DNA of 64,000 nucleotides from Psettodes erumei. Lineage: Eukaryota; Chordata; Actinopteri; Pleuronectiformes; Psettodidae. The stretch is from assembly GCA_016785225.1 (NCBI GenBank), contig JAFBJZ010000888.1:4902501-4966500 (forward strand), given 5' to 3'. Numbering within the stretch: the stretch's first letter is position 1; every line of letters begins with the position of its first letter. The position numbers and the translations under genes are program-made. This document shows positions 40,901-55,300 of this stretch, piece by piece. The notes beneath the pieces are model-generated. The model searched no databases. It saw only the letters and a program-made list of their open reading frames with translations, and had not been told where the DNA came from.

Positions 40901-43900
40901 GAGACCGAGGTCATCACTGCTATTGTGAATCTTGTGTTATCTATAAACTGATGTTAATTCTTCTTCTAATTTTAATTATTTCAGGCTTAGCAGAAGTTCA
41001 AAACCCCCACTGTTAGCATGTTGTGTGGCACGTTAAGTGGTTCCTTGTTGAAATAAAAGCTGAAGCTCAGGACAGAGTTGTCTGTACATCTGAATCATTT
41101 TAGTCAGTTGAAAACAAATTGAAATTAAATGCCAAAAGTAAATATCAGAGTTGACTCGACTTGCAGGGACAATAAAGGTGTAATCATTCACCCTGTTCTG
41201 GATGATGGTATGCCTATGCCAAGTCCCAGTCTCCATGGTCACAGCTGACTGTTGCTCCTTGTTAGGCAAAACAGTAGCCCCAGGTTTACAGAAAGAAGGT
41301 TGACTTCAGGTGTACTGACTGGGCGAGGCAAGATAATTATAAGCTTTCAGAGATATATAATCAAATACTGAATAAATGCCGTCAGACTTGTCCTGGCCGA
41401 GGGGCGTACTGGAACAAATCCCAGTGGGCGGCCATATTCGTAGCATGGTGGACCATGTAAAAATCCATATAGTTTTTACCGGACCTGTCAGTCTCTTAAC
41501 AGGCCCCCTCTGTGTGCCTGTCATGCGGGGTGCACATCAGAGCATGCTGCTCATGCTCATGTTGTGGAATCAGGCTCACTGGCCAATTACAACCAAGTTT
41601 CAGCCCTCACCAACCTGATGTGAGGACCCACCATCCCACCCTGCCCCAACCCCCTTGCACCAGTCCCAGTGGTTATATCCGGGGCTGAATATCTTTCTCA
41701 GTCTAATGCTGACTACCACCTTGGTAAAATCTTCTGCTCTCAGGGGAGTTGGTGTCGTGAGCCTTTTCTTTCTTTCTGCAGCATTACACATGGTGGGTTA
41801 GTCTTTGAAGAATCAAACAGAAAAATACTCTGGACATATTGTGATGCATTTTCATGATTGTTTGCACCAGCACCATTACCCTTGTCACTCAGATGTGATT
41901 CATAAGACAGAGTTTCTTATTATGTCTGTATTATTGACTGAAAGGAGACCACAAGTGCTTTTGTCTTAATATGTTTCTCTCTCAAGTGCATTTCTCTTTT
42001 GTTGATGAGGCTATCGGAAAGCAATAACAGTAAGATCATATTAGCTTCTTCCACTGCAATTTAGGACATATCTTATTGCTGAAATGCTTTGGGGAACCCG
42101 GTCTAGTTCATTTGTAAAATTGGTCTTACAAAATAGGGTTGTAGTGAATTATGCTGTGAATAAACTGAGGCAAACACTGCATTATTCCCTTTGTATGTAA
42201 TGGGTATTTAATCTAGCCAGTTAAAAAAAATACTATGAAATTCTTTTTTATATCATATGTAGTGTGTTTTCTGTCATTTCCGTCTTACTCACTGTGCTTT
42301 TTTAAAATATCCTTTACTCTGCTGCAGTATTTACTGTATCATTTCTAGTCAATGCCATGCCACATGGCAAAATATCTTCTGCAGGATTACCTACATGTTT
42401 CCTAGAGGAATACAATTTATCACAGTGGAATGTTGAACCTTTTCAGGTCTTACAATAATCGTTTGACTTGCTGACAGTATGTGTATCAGGTGCTGTTTCA
42501 CAATGTGTTTCGTAACTGTTAAATATGCTTCATGCAGGACTCACAGTCACCGATGCCAGACATTTCTGGTATCTGTCACTGATCAGGTGTGCTTTCAAAG
42601 TATCTGATATCTCACTGGCTGTGAGATAGACAGACAGACAGACCATTGTCTTTTCCTCTTGAATATCAGGTTTACATGTTTTATATAAACTTTTCTATAA
42701 CAGCACAGTTTCAGATGTTGCTTTCTCAAAATAGCCTACCCCATGACCTGATAACTCCTTACACAACTGTGGCAGGTCAGTGTCTAAAATCACCATATTT
42801 TTAGCGCATCAAAGCAACCCTACTTGGAAGCTATCCAGACGACAGTCCCAGAAATCACAGGGATAAACAGGGGCATCTCCTTTTGCATTTTGGATTTCTG
42901 ATGAGGATATGGGAAGTTGGCACTACTGTGCTACCAGAGGAGGGGCTAATTTTGAATGTGTGAGTGTTTGCAAACTGCATGCACAGTCCCCACATAGTAT
43001 ATACCTTTAAATTGAAAAGTCAGTAAATCCCTTACTTTGGAAAACTTGCCTTCTCTATTATGAATGTGACCTTATATCTGACTTTGTTTTGATGATTATA
43101 ACATCAAAAGTTCTGTCAGCACTTTTTGTTGTATTAATGTAGCCAATTTCAGTGAGTGCAGAAATAAAATTGAATCCTGTATGACTTCCATATATCTCTG
43201 CAGCTCAACAGTCATATTTTGTAAGCAAGAGCAGACCCTGTTGTATAAATAGGTCAGAATCTGATATACTGTATGTCAGAGTGGAAAAAATAGGCATAAG
43301 CTTTATAGGATACATATTGACATTTAAAACTTGTAGCTTACTCATTGATTACCAGATTATATGGTTTACACAAAAGCTCGACAGTACATGTGAACATGTG
43401 AACACATCAACATTTATAGTCAGTCGCCAAGGCAAAGATGTACACAATTGTGTCAAAACAAGCAAAAAGTAACAGTTTGATGTAATCTCTTTAGTGGTGA
43501 CACTGGACACATACTCCTGTATGGACCCTGGTATCCCAGTGAACGGTGCACGATTGGGCCATGATCTGTCCATCGGCTCCACGGTGTCCTTCCAGTGTGA
43601 CCCAGGATACAGGCTGAGCCATGAGGAACCACTGGTTTGTGAGAAGAACCACTTCTGGAGCCACCCACTTCCCTCCTGTGATGGTAAGTATGCAGAAGTG
43701 ATGAATTCTGTGCTCGGTGTTCCAGCACAGGGGTCGACTTCCATGAAATCCACCCCGCCGCAGTTTTCTTTTGAGTGAATGATAATCATATATCAGTAGC
43801 TGCTTTTATGCCTCCACAATGGTGACAGCTGTGGACAGAGGTATTATGTTTTTGGGTTGTCGGGTCATCTGTCTGTCCGTCCCACTCTTGTGAATGTGAT

Positions 43901-46900
43901 ATCTCAGGAACACCTTGAGGAAATGTGTTCAATTTAGGCAGAAGTGTTCACGTGGACTCAGCGATGACCTGATTAGATTTTGGAGGTCAACGTTTAAGGT
44001 CACTGTTACTGCACACCTGTCCCATTCTTGTGAACATGATATATAATCATAATTCTAATTAATTAATTGAGTATTAATTAAGTCCTGATTGAATTTTATA
44101 TATCACCAAACCTTAGCTGATGAAGATGTCAGCATTATTCATTTAAAATTCAAATAGAAATTCTATTTACAGGTACAGTATTTTTACAAAGTCAAACCAT
44201 GTTGCCACAAATACAAAGCAAAAGGCAACTGGGCTCTCAGCAGCCTCTTCCATTTCTGTATGTATTATCAAGCTTAAATTTGAAATAAAAAACAACCAAG
44301 ACAAAACATGCATTAAGAATAATTGACAATGGGTTGCCCACAGCAGCTCTGACTGACTAAACATATATATATATTTGTATATATTGTATGCTCAACTTAA
44401 AAGCATGACCTTCTGCATGTTCATGATATAGCTCTTGTATCTCACATAATCTCTCTTTCTGGGTTGTGTATGTTGTGTATGTGTATATATGTGTATGCTT
44501 TTCTGGCAATTACAATCAAACTGAAAGACAGTTCAGGCAATTATTGTTGGACTATTGTTGGACTAAGGAGTGTCATAAATGATCTTTAACGATCATAAAT
44601 GATGTGACTTAGTCAGGGATCATTCAGTTGAAAGAATATAATGAATAAAATACATGCAAGTGGTTGGCGGGGAGTTCCATACCCTGCATATCATATACTG
44701 CTGTGTAATCCAGCTTCATCCCAGAGGTTGTCCTGAAAATTAATTTTATATCTTGGAACATTTTCTTGCCTAGGTGTGTGTGCCTGACTGGTGCCAAATG
44801 CCTTGGCTCTCTGCCTATGGAGCCTCAGAAGTTGATCATTTGCCAAGTGTACTCATCCACTTTTAATGACTTTATGTAATTTTGGCTCATTAATAAAATA
44901 TTTGATATAATTTTGTTGGTGGGTAAGGACGCAGGCCTTGATGTGTTGTGCTCGCTGGAGGGCCCATGGGTGGAAGGAGAGAAGAGAAGAGAGTGGATAT
45001 GTGCAGCTGTGAAGCCTCAGGCATCTGAGTGATTCTCCAAAACATCATCTGACATTCATTACTTTGAAAATATGTACATGCACAGGAGATCTACTGCTAA
45101 TATTTGTCAGCGATTGCTGTTTTGAGAAAAGCATCCAGGCATTTGGCTGCAGTGCCAACCTTTAGGGCAAAGAACACACATACACACGCACATAGACTTA
45201 AAGAAAAGAGAAAAAAATCAACGCTTGTCAAATTTCATAAATGCTACATTTAAAAAGCAGTGCACTTTCTGTGAAATGACCTTTTAGTTGAAGCAGAGTG
45301 ACAGCATGAGAAAACAGTTTTGGTTTGAACAATAGCCACTCAGACCAGCTAACCTTCAGACGGAGCTAGCATTAACCTCTCGGTCCTCAGCAGCCAACCA
45401 TTGAAGAGATGTATTTATTACGATTCCTTTGATGAGATAAGGAGCTCTCTGGCAGTAAATTATGTGTCAATACAACATGCACGAGAGGCATATTACTGAG
45501 GTGGCATTCGTGTTGGTCACGTACACAACAGTTCCCATCAGCTCATCTTTAACTCCTCTTCACAGTGGGTCTCAACTGGATTATGTTCTCAGTCTGGAAA
45601 ATAGTTGGATGTTGTGCTTGTTTCTATTTGGAGCAAAATCTGAAGTACTTTCAAGTCCCAATGTAAATAAAACCAGATGCCCTAATCTGGTGAATATGCT
45701 TTTGTCAGTTCTTGTGTATTGTAAGTAAATTCAATGGATTATAATGGACTTTCAGTTTAAGATACCACAGGAGAAGCGAATCGGGATGGATAACTGAATC
45801 AATGAATAATTTATTGTCTTGTTAGGCAGTTGGGCTGGTTTGGAGAGAGTGAGAGGAGGAAAAAAAATATTGTGTTGGCAGAATTACAGGTATTCATAAA
45901 AATAGCAGGACAAGATGTGATATGACTCAAATGCATTATTCATTTAAAATCACTCCTCTGTCTTCAGGTGAAGGATTTATTGGTTCATTTACAAGTTTTT
46001 TTTTCAGCAACAGTTATCATTCATTATCTTCCCTTTCTATTCAGCCTCATGCGGTGGGGATATCAGGGGACCTGGAGGGATCATCTTATCACCTGGCTAC
46101 CCGGAGCTGTATCCTAACTCTCTCAACTGTACGTGGACTGTTGAAGTCAGCCATGGAAAAGGTAGGAAACCCCCACTCATTTCAAATAATACATTCTTCA
46201 GTGTATAACTATATGTTCAATCCATTCTTTAATGTGTTTATTATATTTTAGGGTTAAGACTTAAATAGTTAAGGAACTCTAACTGTAGGTTTGTTAAATA
46301 TATCTGTTTTTTTACATGTGTGAATTCTTTACATAATACTCATTGGTAACAACACTTGTACTTTTATTCCACACATTTGACACACTTAATGAAAGTATAT
46401 GAATTAAAACGCTCCCCCACCCCCCTTAAAAGCTTCCAAGACCATTCCAGAGATTTATTATTATAATGTGAGAAGTGCATAAAACATATATTTTACTTGG
46501 GGAAAGATATTCCAAATGTACTGATTTTTTCAACATGGGCAACTGGCCAGACTGTGAGTAAGGTTAATACACTGTGAGGTGTTCACTTATGGAAAAATGA
46601 ACTGCTTTTTTTCAAAAAGCCTGTTGTCGTATCTGTGAATGGACTTCCTTTTTATCCACTGTTTTTGCCACCTCTTGTACTTGAATAAATGCTGTACAGT
46701 AGGCAGCTCTATACATTCCTTAGTTGGGGAACATTTTACATTGTGAGGAGTGTTGCATTTTATACATTTTGCTCCTTCCTTGTTTAATGGATGGCTTTGA
46801 AATTTCAGTGGTTCACCTGGTGATATAATTCTGTTATTTCAGTTTTATTCAGAATTTTTTCTTTATTTCATAGGTTTAATTCTGTTATCGCAGCACTCAC

Positions 46901-49900
46901 TGTCACTCATGTGATCAGCAACCAGTTCTCCAAGACGTCCGTGTTCATTATTATTTGAAAGGCACACTGCGCTTATCTCAGTGCCCTAGTACTTAGCTAT
47001 ATTATCCCTTATCCCTGTATTTTATCATATTATTTCATGTTATCCTAATCCAAGACCCACTGAAATACCATATTGTACTCTTTGTACATTGCCATTTGAT
47101 CCAAATCTAGCTCCTCTATTTCTCTTAAAGAGTCACCTTTGATTTCTTTTCTTGCTATGTATAGTGGCAAGAAAAACTATGTGAATCCTTTGGAATTACA
47201 TGGGTTTCTGCTTTTATAATTCATAGAATGTGATCCAATCTTCAATCACATAGAAAAGCACACTGCTCTTAAGATCATAATGCACAGATATATTTCATGT
47301 CTCTATTAAACGGGGGGGACTCTTTAATTCCACAGTGACCTCAAAAAAGCATTTTCTGTAAAATGTTCAGGAGGAATTTTGTTTGGACCATTCTTAATCA
47401 CAGAACTGCTTCAGCACAGACATATTCTCAGAACATTTGGTGTGTTCTTTGTTTAAAGCCATTGTGTAGTAGATTTACTTTGATGTTTAGGGTCATTGTC
47501 CTGTTGGGTCACCAAACTTCAGCCACCCTTATGTTATCCTGTAGGATGCCTTGATAAAATTGTGAATTCCCTTTCCCCTTGATGATGGCATTTAGTCCAG
47601 GTCCACAGGCAACAAGCTCCAAATCATGATGCATGTGTTCTTTCCCACTTCAGAAGCACAGGGTTTTGTAGGCTTCCTCCGTGTTGTCCTGCCATGGACT
47701 CCATGCAACCATGCACCATGCTTTGCTAATGATCAGAGATGTTCACCAGCTCCAGTGATTCCTTTAGGCCTTTAGCTGTTACTCTGGAGTTGTGTTTTAC
47801 CATGCTGAGCATTCTGTGTTGTGCTTTTGGAGTCAGCTGGGTGCTCGCCTCTGGGGAGAGTAGTTATAGAACCAAATCGTCTCCATTGGTAGATAGTTTG
47901 TGTGAATGTAGACTGATGAAAATCTAAACTCTTTGCCTTTGTAACTCACTCCAGCTTCATAAAAATCAACAATTTCTGATCGTACGTCTTCTGAGATGTC
48001 TTGTTTATGAGGCACTGTTTGCATCAGCAAAGTAGCTCTAACCCACATCTCCAATCTTGTTTCATTGATTCCAGGGCTCCAGGTTTGCTAACTACTGACT
48101 CCAATTAGCTTCTGTTGATGTAATTAATCTATGAGTGCAAATATTTTTTCTTACCTACATTGTGGATGTGTTAGTGATTTATTTAATATAGAAAAGAGCA
48201 ATACAAGGGTTTTTGTGTTATTAGGTCTCATAGCCTGTCCTTGTTCACATTTGTAACAGAGATGAAGATGTAATTGCAAAGGGTTCACTTCACACTTTAC
48301 ATGTAAGTTCTGGGAGGAGACTGGCATGTAATATAAGTAGTGAAGTACCCAATGCCTCCACTTAGTTCTCCTCAGTTCTCTCATATACATTTCATTTCTT
48401 ACATGGGTCCCTTAACATTCCTCAATAACTGGAGCCATGCAAATCATTTTCACCCACTGCTGAAAAATGACAACGACAACTCTAAATGATTAGAACTTCA
48501 AACTAATTACTGTCAACATAACGCAATTATTAAATGCCAAATTGATTTAGTGTGGGGCAAGCAAAACTAACATATTAACATGTAAAAACTGCAAAATTGG
48601 AATGGTAAAGATTTTTATGTAGACCTCACCCAGAAACCTCAAAGCTTGATGAATAAATGTGATTAATGAAAATATCCAGTGATTTAAAAATAAGCCTTTG
48701 CATTTTTATTATTATTTTACGCCATTTATTCTCACTCTTATTAGGACTTCAGTAGTGTCCACCTGTGGCATGTTGACTCAAAGAAAAAGATTCAGAAAGA
48801 TCAGAAAACAATTCATAGAGCAAGTCTGAGCAAAACCCTCCCCGACGTGCAGATTTGTGCTAAAAGGTACATCAGGTACAAAATAATAATCAAATTGAAG
48901 TTACCAGAAGCACGCTGGTTTCCATCATTATAAAATTGAAAGTCTCATTCAGCAATACTTTTACTTAACAAGTCGACAAAAACTAGACTGTAGCAATTAT
49001 ACTTCTTTCCATTTACTACATAATGTATATTTTCTTTCCATGGGTTGCATTAATATATGTGGTTATCTACAGTCTCTGAAACACAAGTATTAATTCCTGT
49101 CAGTGGGAGTTTATATATGAAAACAGATTCACCTTGTGAACATCCCATACCTACTGCATCAAAATATTGAGATGTCCCCTTCATAGATGGTCAATCATTT
49201 TTTTCATTTAGCAATCTATGGTGTGGCCATTTGATATTTCCATTATCAAGTGAGGAAAACAAAGTTTGGTCACTTCACAAAACTGATTCAAAGTCAGAGT
49301 TGGGAACATCTTGAAATGAATGTGTGTTTTAATATGATTTTATGAGAAGGGTCACATTGAACAAATCAGAATTTGTTCAAACTTATCTTGTAAATACATT
49401 TATGGCTATTATATCAAAAATATGTCAACATTTTAACTTTATAATAACATCTTTGTTGATATTAATGACTTCGTTAGTAATGCAAAAAACGTTTTGGTAG
49501 TCACAACAATATTTTGTTTGCCACAGCTGTATTAGACTGTGAATACAAATAACAGGTAAGTAAAATATGTTGTATATGCAGCATGCAGCCAACTAGAGTA
49601 GCGTAATACTTGCATTTCAGATTGCCGCTCACTGAAGAGCTGTTGGATGGTTTGGGTCCTGAGGAGAGTGAGAAGACTATGCACACGCATAGATTTTTTT
49701 CCACCTTAAAAACAAACATCTTACAGTGTACACAGTATCAGAATCACTTCCAGTTATATTTTATTTTCAAGAATTCTTGGTACTTCACTGGGTCATCCCT
49801 CAACCTCTGTCTGTTTTCTCTCAGTCTCTCGGCTCGAGTTTTTCCGTTTTGTTTTGGCATGTCAGTGTTTTATGTCTTTCTCTCTGTACAAGTTGCCTAT

Positions 49901-52336
49901 ATGAATTTTAAGAAGTCAATAATACTTGTTGGAAACAGTATCCAAAAAGTACTAGTCTGAGTTTGACTGAATCTGCTTTATTAAAAAATTACCATGACAA
50001 AGGTTTTTTAAGTGCAGATTGTCTTTACTGTGTATTATTCACGTGTTCTGAAATGCTGTAAAGACGCAGTCCACAGTTGCAATACAACATGCAAAAAAAT
50101 TATGAAAAATTTCAGCATCAATTTAAATGAGTTTTGATTCAGCAACCCCCAACTGAATGACAATTATAATTAAAGTTATATATATTAAGCTATGTGCTAT
50201 TTCAAATATCATTTGGGGTTTTATTAGATAAAAGTAAGAGATAAGTAAACAACCAGTTGCATTCTTACATTCTTTTGAAAATCACTTTTTGGTTTTGGGA
50301 CAGCAGTTAAAAAATTGTTAAAATGGTCCTGTGAAGGATTATAGATTCATATTTAAAGGTATTCAACAGATGGCATTAAAATGCCGGTGCTTAGTTTGCT
50401 GAAAAGCAGCCAACTTGACATCATGGATGAAGAAATGAAGATGTTATTGGGACTTAGTTACCGTGGGAAAAGAAGCAGGTGTGTACAGACCTAGAGCTTG
50501 TAGCTTAGGCTAAATAACAGTAGAAAATTATGTATAATGTATCATTTTGATCAACTTTAACACAGTTTATAGACATTCCCGGCTGATATACCAGATTTTC
50601 TATCATTATTCTGACTATGTTCTCTGTGGCCTGCTGGGCCAGTTAGAGATTTGTTTTCCTTGGGAGTTTTAAAGGTGTACAAGGTCAGCAGTTGCCAAAG
50701 TGTGAGAAATACTGACTAATGCTCATGCACCGGTGGAAAGGCTGTTTTTCTTCAATCACATAGGTTTTAAAAAGAAGATGAAAATGGATTTTTCATTAAA
50801 ATAAATGCCACTGTTTAAAATCAAATTTATTTTTTACTTTTCACTGTAAGTTTTCTATTCATTTAGTACTGTGAAATTACTTTTAATAATTTTTTTTGTT
50901 ACTTTTGAAAATGTCACATTTTCCTTTTTCATTTTCCTTGTCGTATGTTAATTTTGGTAGGATTCGTTTTAGTATGCCCATTACTTGTCCTGCTGTGGAT
51001 TAAAGTATTTAGTATTTGATGAATGAAAAATGCATCATGTAGATTGATGTTTCAGCAAGCTAAAACCAAACTAAAAGCTCATTTTTTTTATCATGATGAT
51101 GTTTGAAATTGTAGCTAAAATTTATATTAAATAGTCACATTCAGGTTGAGACCATGACTTCAAATTATTGTTTGTACCCTGCAGTGTCATTCTTTTCTGT
51201 AATGTATTTCTTAAACTTGTAGTGAACAGTGTGGACAGTGTGGTCAATTTCAGTTTAATGCATCACATGTTGTATTCTATTCATAGCTCTTTCTGTATTG
51301 TCTCTATTAATGATCCTTCATATTTTATTGAACACTGGACTTTCTTCTTCTCCTCTTCAAGGTGTCCAGTTCACATTTCACTCCTTTCACCTGGAGGATC
51401 ACCACGATTACCTGCTGATAACAGAAAACGGCAGCTTCGCTCAACCACTGGCTCGACTCACCGGCTCAGAGAGGCCTGCGCCAGTCAACGCCGGCCTGTA
51501 CGGGAACTTCAAGGCCCAGCTACGCTTCATTTCTGACTTTTCCATATCGCTGCAGGGATTCAACATCTCCTTCTCAGGTATGAAGACATATGAAGTGTCT
51601 CTGTGTAGGAGGCTGGTAGGAAGAATTGATAGGTGTATTGTTTGGATGAGTAGGGAAGGTTTTAAAAGACGGAGGAGTTGTGGATGGCAGAATGCTGAGA
51701 ATGTGGCGGGTGAAGTGGTGAGGTAGAAGGGGTAGAAAGCACAAGTGACAGACAAGGTGACAGAGAGAAAGAGAAAGAGCTCATTCAGTGATGAGATTAA
51801 AAATGGTCTGCCTCCCTAAAGTATGCATTAAGTAACGTGAGGGGTGATTTGTCAGTCACAATGGGAGAAGGCCTAAGGTAGACTGTGCCTCAGGCTGCGC
51901 CGGTCAGAGGAGGATAATTAAGAGACAAGCAGGTCACACAGGTAGAGGGTGTCTGACCGTGATAGGAATGATCATCAAAGCATGCCATGTGGGTCACAGT
52001 CCTTAGGAGGGGGAAAGTGTGTGTGTGGTGGGGTACAGAAATAATGGGGCCCCCATGTAGAGACCAAGGAGTGGAGTAATAGAGAGAGGTGGAGATACCA
52101 GGGAGAAAAAGGGAGAGAGAGGAGATGAGACAGATGGTGATGCTGAGTGAGTAGGGTTGATGGAGAGGGTGGGGGGAGAGAGAGAGTGAGGGAAAGGGAA
52201 AGAGGAAGAGACATAATAAAGCCAAAAGTGGAGAGAGAGAGAGTCTTTTTCATGAACATTCTGGCTAAATGTTTGCCTGCTGTTCGCTGAAGTGAAGCAT
52301 AACTTATCCAGTCATGAATATTCATGAAATTTAGTT

Positions 52337-52368
<32 letters not shown>

Positions 52369-55300
52369 GACAGTGTGTGTGGACAGTATGTCCTTGCATG
52401 CTCTGTAATTAGCATCTATAGATTTCCTGATTAGAATTCATTTTTTAACCTTTTCTGACCTTTTCATGAAAATTTGCCAGTGCATCCAGGCCACATCCTA
52501 ATCTAGGGTGCTGATGTAAGGTATTGCAGAAATCGATAGGCCTACATAGCCTGTGCATACTGCCAGATACAGACTGTGAGAGGGATCCTGTCTTGAGTAA
52601 GACTTTATTCTTCTTGCGCAGCCTGGGTCGCATCTGCATCTCAAATGATAAGGCCACCAACAGCCTATGTATAATAATGCCGTGCACAGGGTGGCCTAGT
52701 TTTTAGAGAGCCCATCCTTCATCCAGACATCCTGGGTTCAAGCTTTTGGCGTGGGTCCCAACCTGATGAAGTGTCCTTGAGCAAGACAGTTAATCCCCAC
52801 AAGCTAGGATAATGCTTTCTTTGGCTGAATAAGTTTCTTTGACAGGAGGAAGCGGATAGGCTGATTTTTAACATGGGTATTATCATCAGTATCAAGTATA
52901 CATTTAGCAGTTGCATTAGCATTGCATTCAGCAATGCTACAAATCATTATGATAAAGCAGTAGTAACTGATTGCATCTTTATTTTTTGTCTACCATATTT
53001 CCAGAGTACAACCTGGAACCCTGTCAGGACCCGGGAACGCCTCAGTTCGGCTGGCACACAGGCTCCAGGTTTGGAATTGGTGACTCACTGGCGTTCTACT
53101 GCAATACAGGCTATCGTCTACAGGGGGCGAGGGAGATCGTGTGCTTGGGAGGTGGCCGCCGAATGTGGAGTGCCCCTCTGCCAAGGTGTGTGGGTACGTG
53201 GTCAGCTGCTTTTATTCTGCTTCCTTCCTTGTTCATGTATGTGCAATGTAGAGTTTACCCTGTGAGCTTTTAAACATATTTGGCAGGGATATAAACTTTT
53301 TTAGACATTGAAGAACTCCGTGGGATCTGATTTATTTAAGTTAAAAGATGAGATCTGTGATTAATACTGAGCTGCTGGGTTAAAACTATCATTTTACACT
53401 GAAAGCTGCTAAGAAGGTAGGTTCAAGGGAGAAAAGTTCAGGGACAACACCTCTCCACTGCTGTTTTTTTTTTTAACCCCAGAGATGTTCACACATTACC
53501 TGCACATTTTTAGAGCTGACTCTGGAGGTCGAGCCATTTCCCAGTAAAGACATTGTGTCATCCCAAGTCCCATCACACCCTGTGATGGAGTTTTTGCACA
53601 ACCCTGCCTCTGACACACCAGTTAAGCCCTGCTATGCCTGCTATGATGACATGAAGTTTACACAAAAACAGTGTATAGAGTCAAATTGAAAAAAATATAA
53701 TTATGGAGGGCTTATAGTGACTCCCTTTATTTGAAGCATGAAATTTAAAGCAAAAGGAATACATCAAAAGCTGTGTCATGTGTGGCTTGGTATATTTAGA
53801 AGACAGAAATGCATAGCATTGTTTTAATGCCTATTTACCTGTTGATTCAGAGCAGTTCATTTTAGAAAGTATTCCTCTATTGTTTGTCTTAGCATAGTAA
53901 TATTTTTACACTGTTTACTCATCCTCTCTGCATTTCACAATGTGCCAGTTCCAGCTGAATGATTGTTATAATTCTAAAGTAATAAAAGGGATGGGAGTTT
54001 GGAGGAATCAGTAATAACGATCATCCAAATAAAACATTTGAATAGTACCTTTATCTCTTTAGTAACTTGAGAATAAATCTGTGATATAGTGTCGAGTAAC
54101 TCTAGTGGATTTATTTTATTCCACATCTAGTAGAGATAAGGCACTCTTTTTGCAGTTCCTGATGTTGGTTAGCTGATTATGTCTGTTGTCTCTGTGTTGA
54201 CTTTCTTGCAGCGGAGTGTGGATCGACAGTCTCCAGAAACGAGGGCATTCTTTTGTCACCAAACTATCCAATGAATTATGATAACAGCCACGAATGTGTG
54301 TACAGCATTCATGTCCAAACAGGCAAAGGCATCAACATCACTGCCAGCACCTTTCAACTCGCACAAGGTGATATCCTCAAGGTAAAGACGCAACACAGTT
54401 GCTCCTCTCTGTTAACAGAAAATAGATAACCAATTAATTCAGTTTAATTTAATTTAATGGTTATTATATCCTGGTACTTTTTTTATTATGTCCAACATAG
54501 GAAACTAGAAAAAGGATTTTGTGGAAAGCACCAGACACAATGCAGAATTGTTTTGCCTTGGAAGTCAGAGCAAAGGTCAAAAAACAGCAGCAGCAACAGC
54601 AGCATCCCTTTGAGAAGGATTTATTTCTTTGCTCAAGGGTATTTTAACAGTTTTTGTAAGCACCACAGATGTGATACAAATGACTATGTTGTCTCCACTT
54701 CACAGCTGGATTGCACTCTTTTTGGGATGCAGATGTCTCATGCTTCAATTAACAGCAGCGTAGCCTTCTATCTGTGCTTTCAGTAAAGTAGTTGTTTCAA
54801 TGGTAATCTTGCTGACTTAGTTTTGTAAGAGGATATGTTTCTGTGAACATCTGAAATGTGGTAAGAAATGCTAATAGAGCTAAATTAACTGGAAAGGAGG
54901 AAAACAAAACAAAGAAGGGTAGTAGAGACCAGAGCCATGTTTGTTTCACAGATGTCAATCATGAATAAAATATTAATACTGCTGGAGATTCAGACCTGTG
55001 GATTTAAACAAGATGCTTCTTCAACAAATGATTTTATTTTCTTATTTATTATTGTATTTATTTATTAGGTGCATGGTTCAAACAATACAAATAAAGATTT
55101 AAAGTGCAATTATATTTTGGAAAAAAACAAGTCCTCTTTTCTTGGGGAATGCACTGGTTTGGCACTCATTACATTTTAGAAATTCAGTAATAACTGTTAT
55201 TGAGCATATTCATCCTAAAGTAAACAGAACATTTACTCATCCACACCCCCAAAATATTGATTGAATGATTGATTGACATCATAAATCCCACCATTAGCCT

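Larger units (their letters stand above)
46162..51361 (+). other. csmd3: Intron inside CUB6 (5.2 kb)
   Basis: This is a phase 1 intron, gtagga...tcaag. It contains a decayed Tc1-like transposon at about 47160-48310. Outside that it is AT-rich with no supportable feature. Confidence 0.85.
51578..53004 (+). other. csmd3: Intron between CUB6 and Sushi6 (1.4 kb)
   Basis: This is a phase 1 intron, gtatga...tccag. It holds a purine-rich tract, a 16-bp perfect palindrome, a TG microsatellite and a tRNA-derived SINE, each listed separately. Confidence 0.87.

Noticed and set aside
41390..41660. GC-richer patch in the CUB5-Sushi5 intron as a gene or CpG island
   Set aside because: Too short and CpG-poor, with no domain in either strand; perhaps an old repeat that I cannot identify.
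51890..52415. Minus-strand open frames across the purine-rich tract
   Set aside because: The predicted proteins are Ser/Leu/Pro/His repeats produced by GA-rich composition, with no homology signal.
52685..52760. Possible functional tRNA gene
   Set aside because: A- and B-box-like motifs exist, but the arms do not form a cloverleaf and the downstream phrase is that of a SINE.
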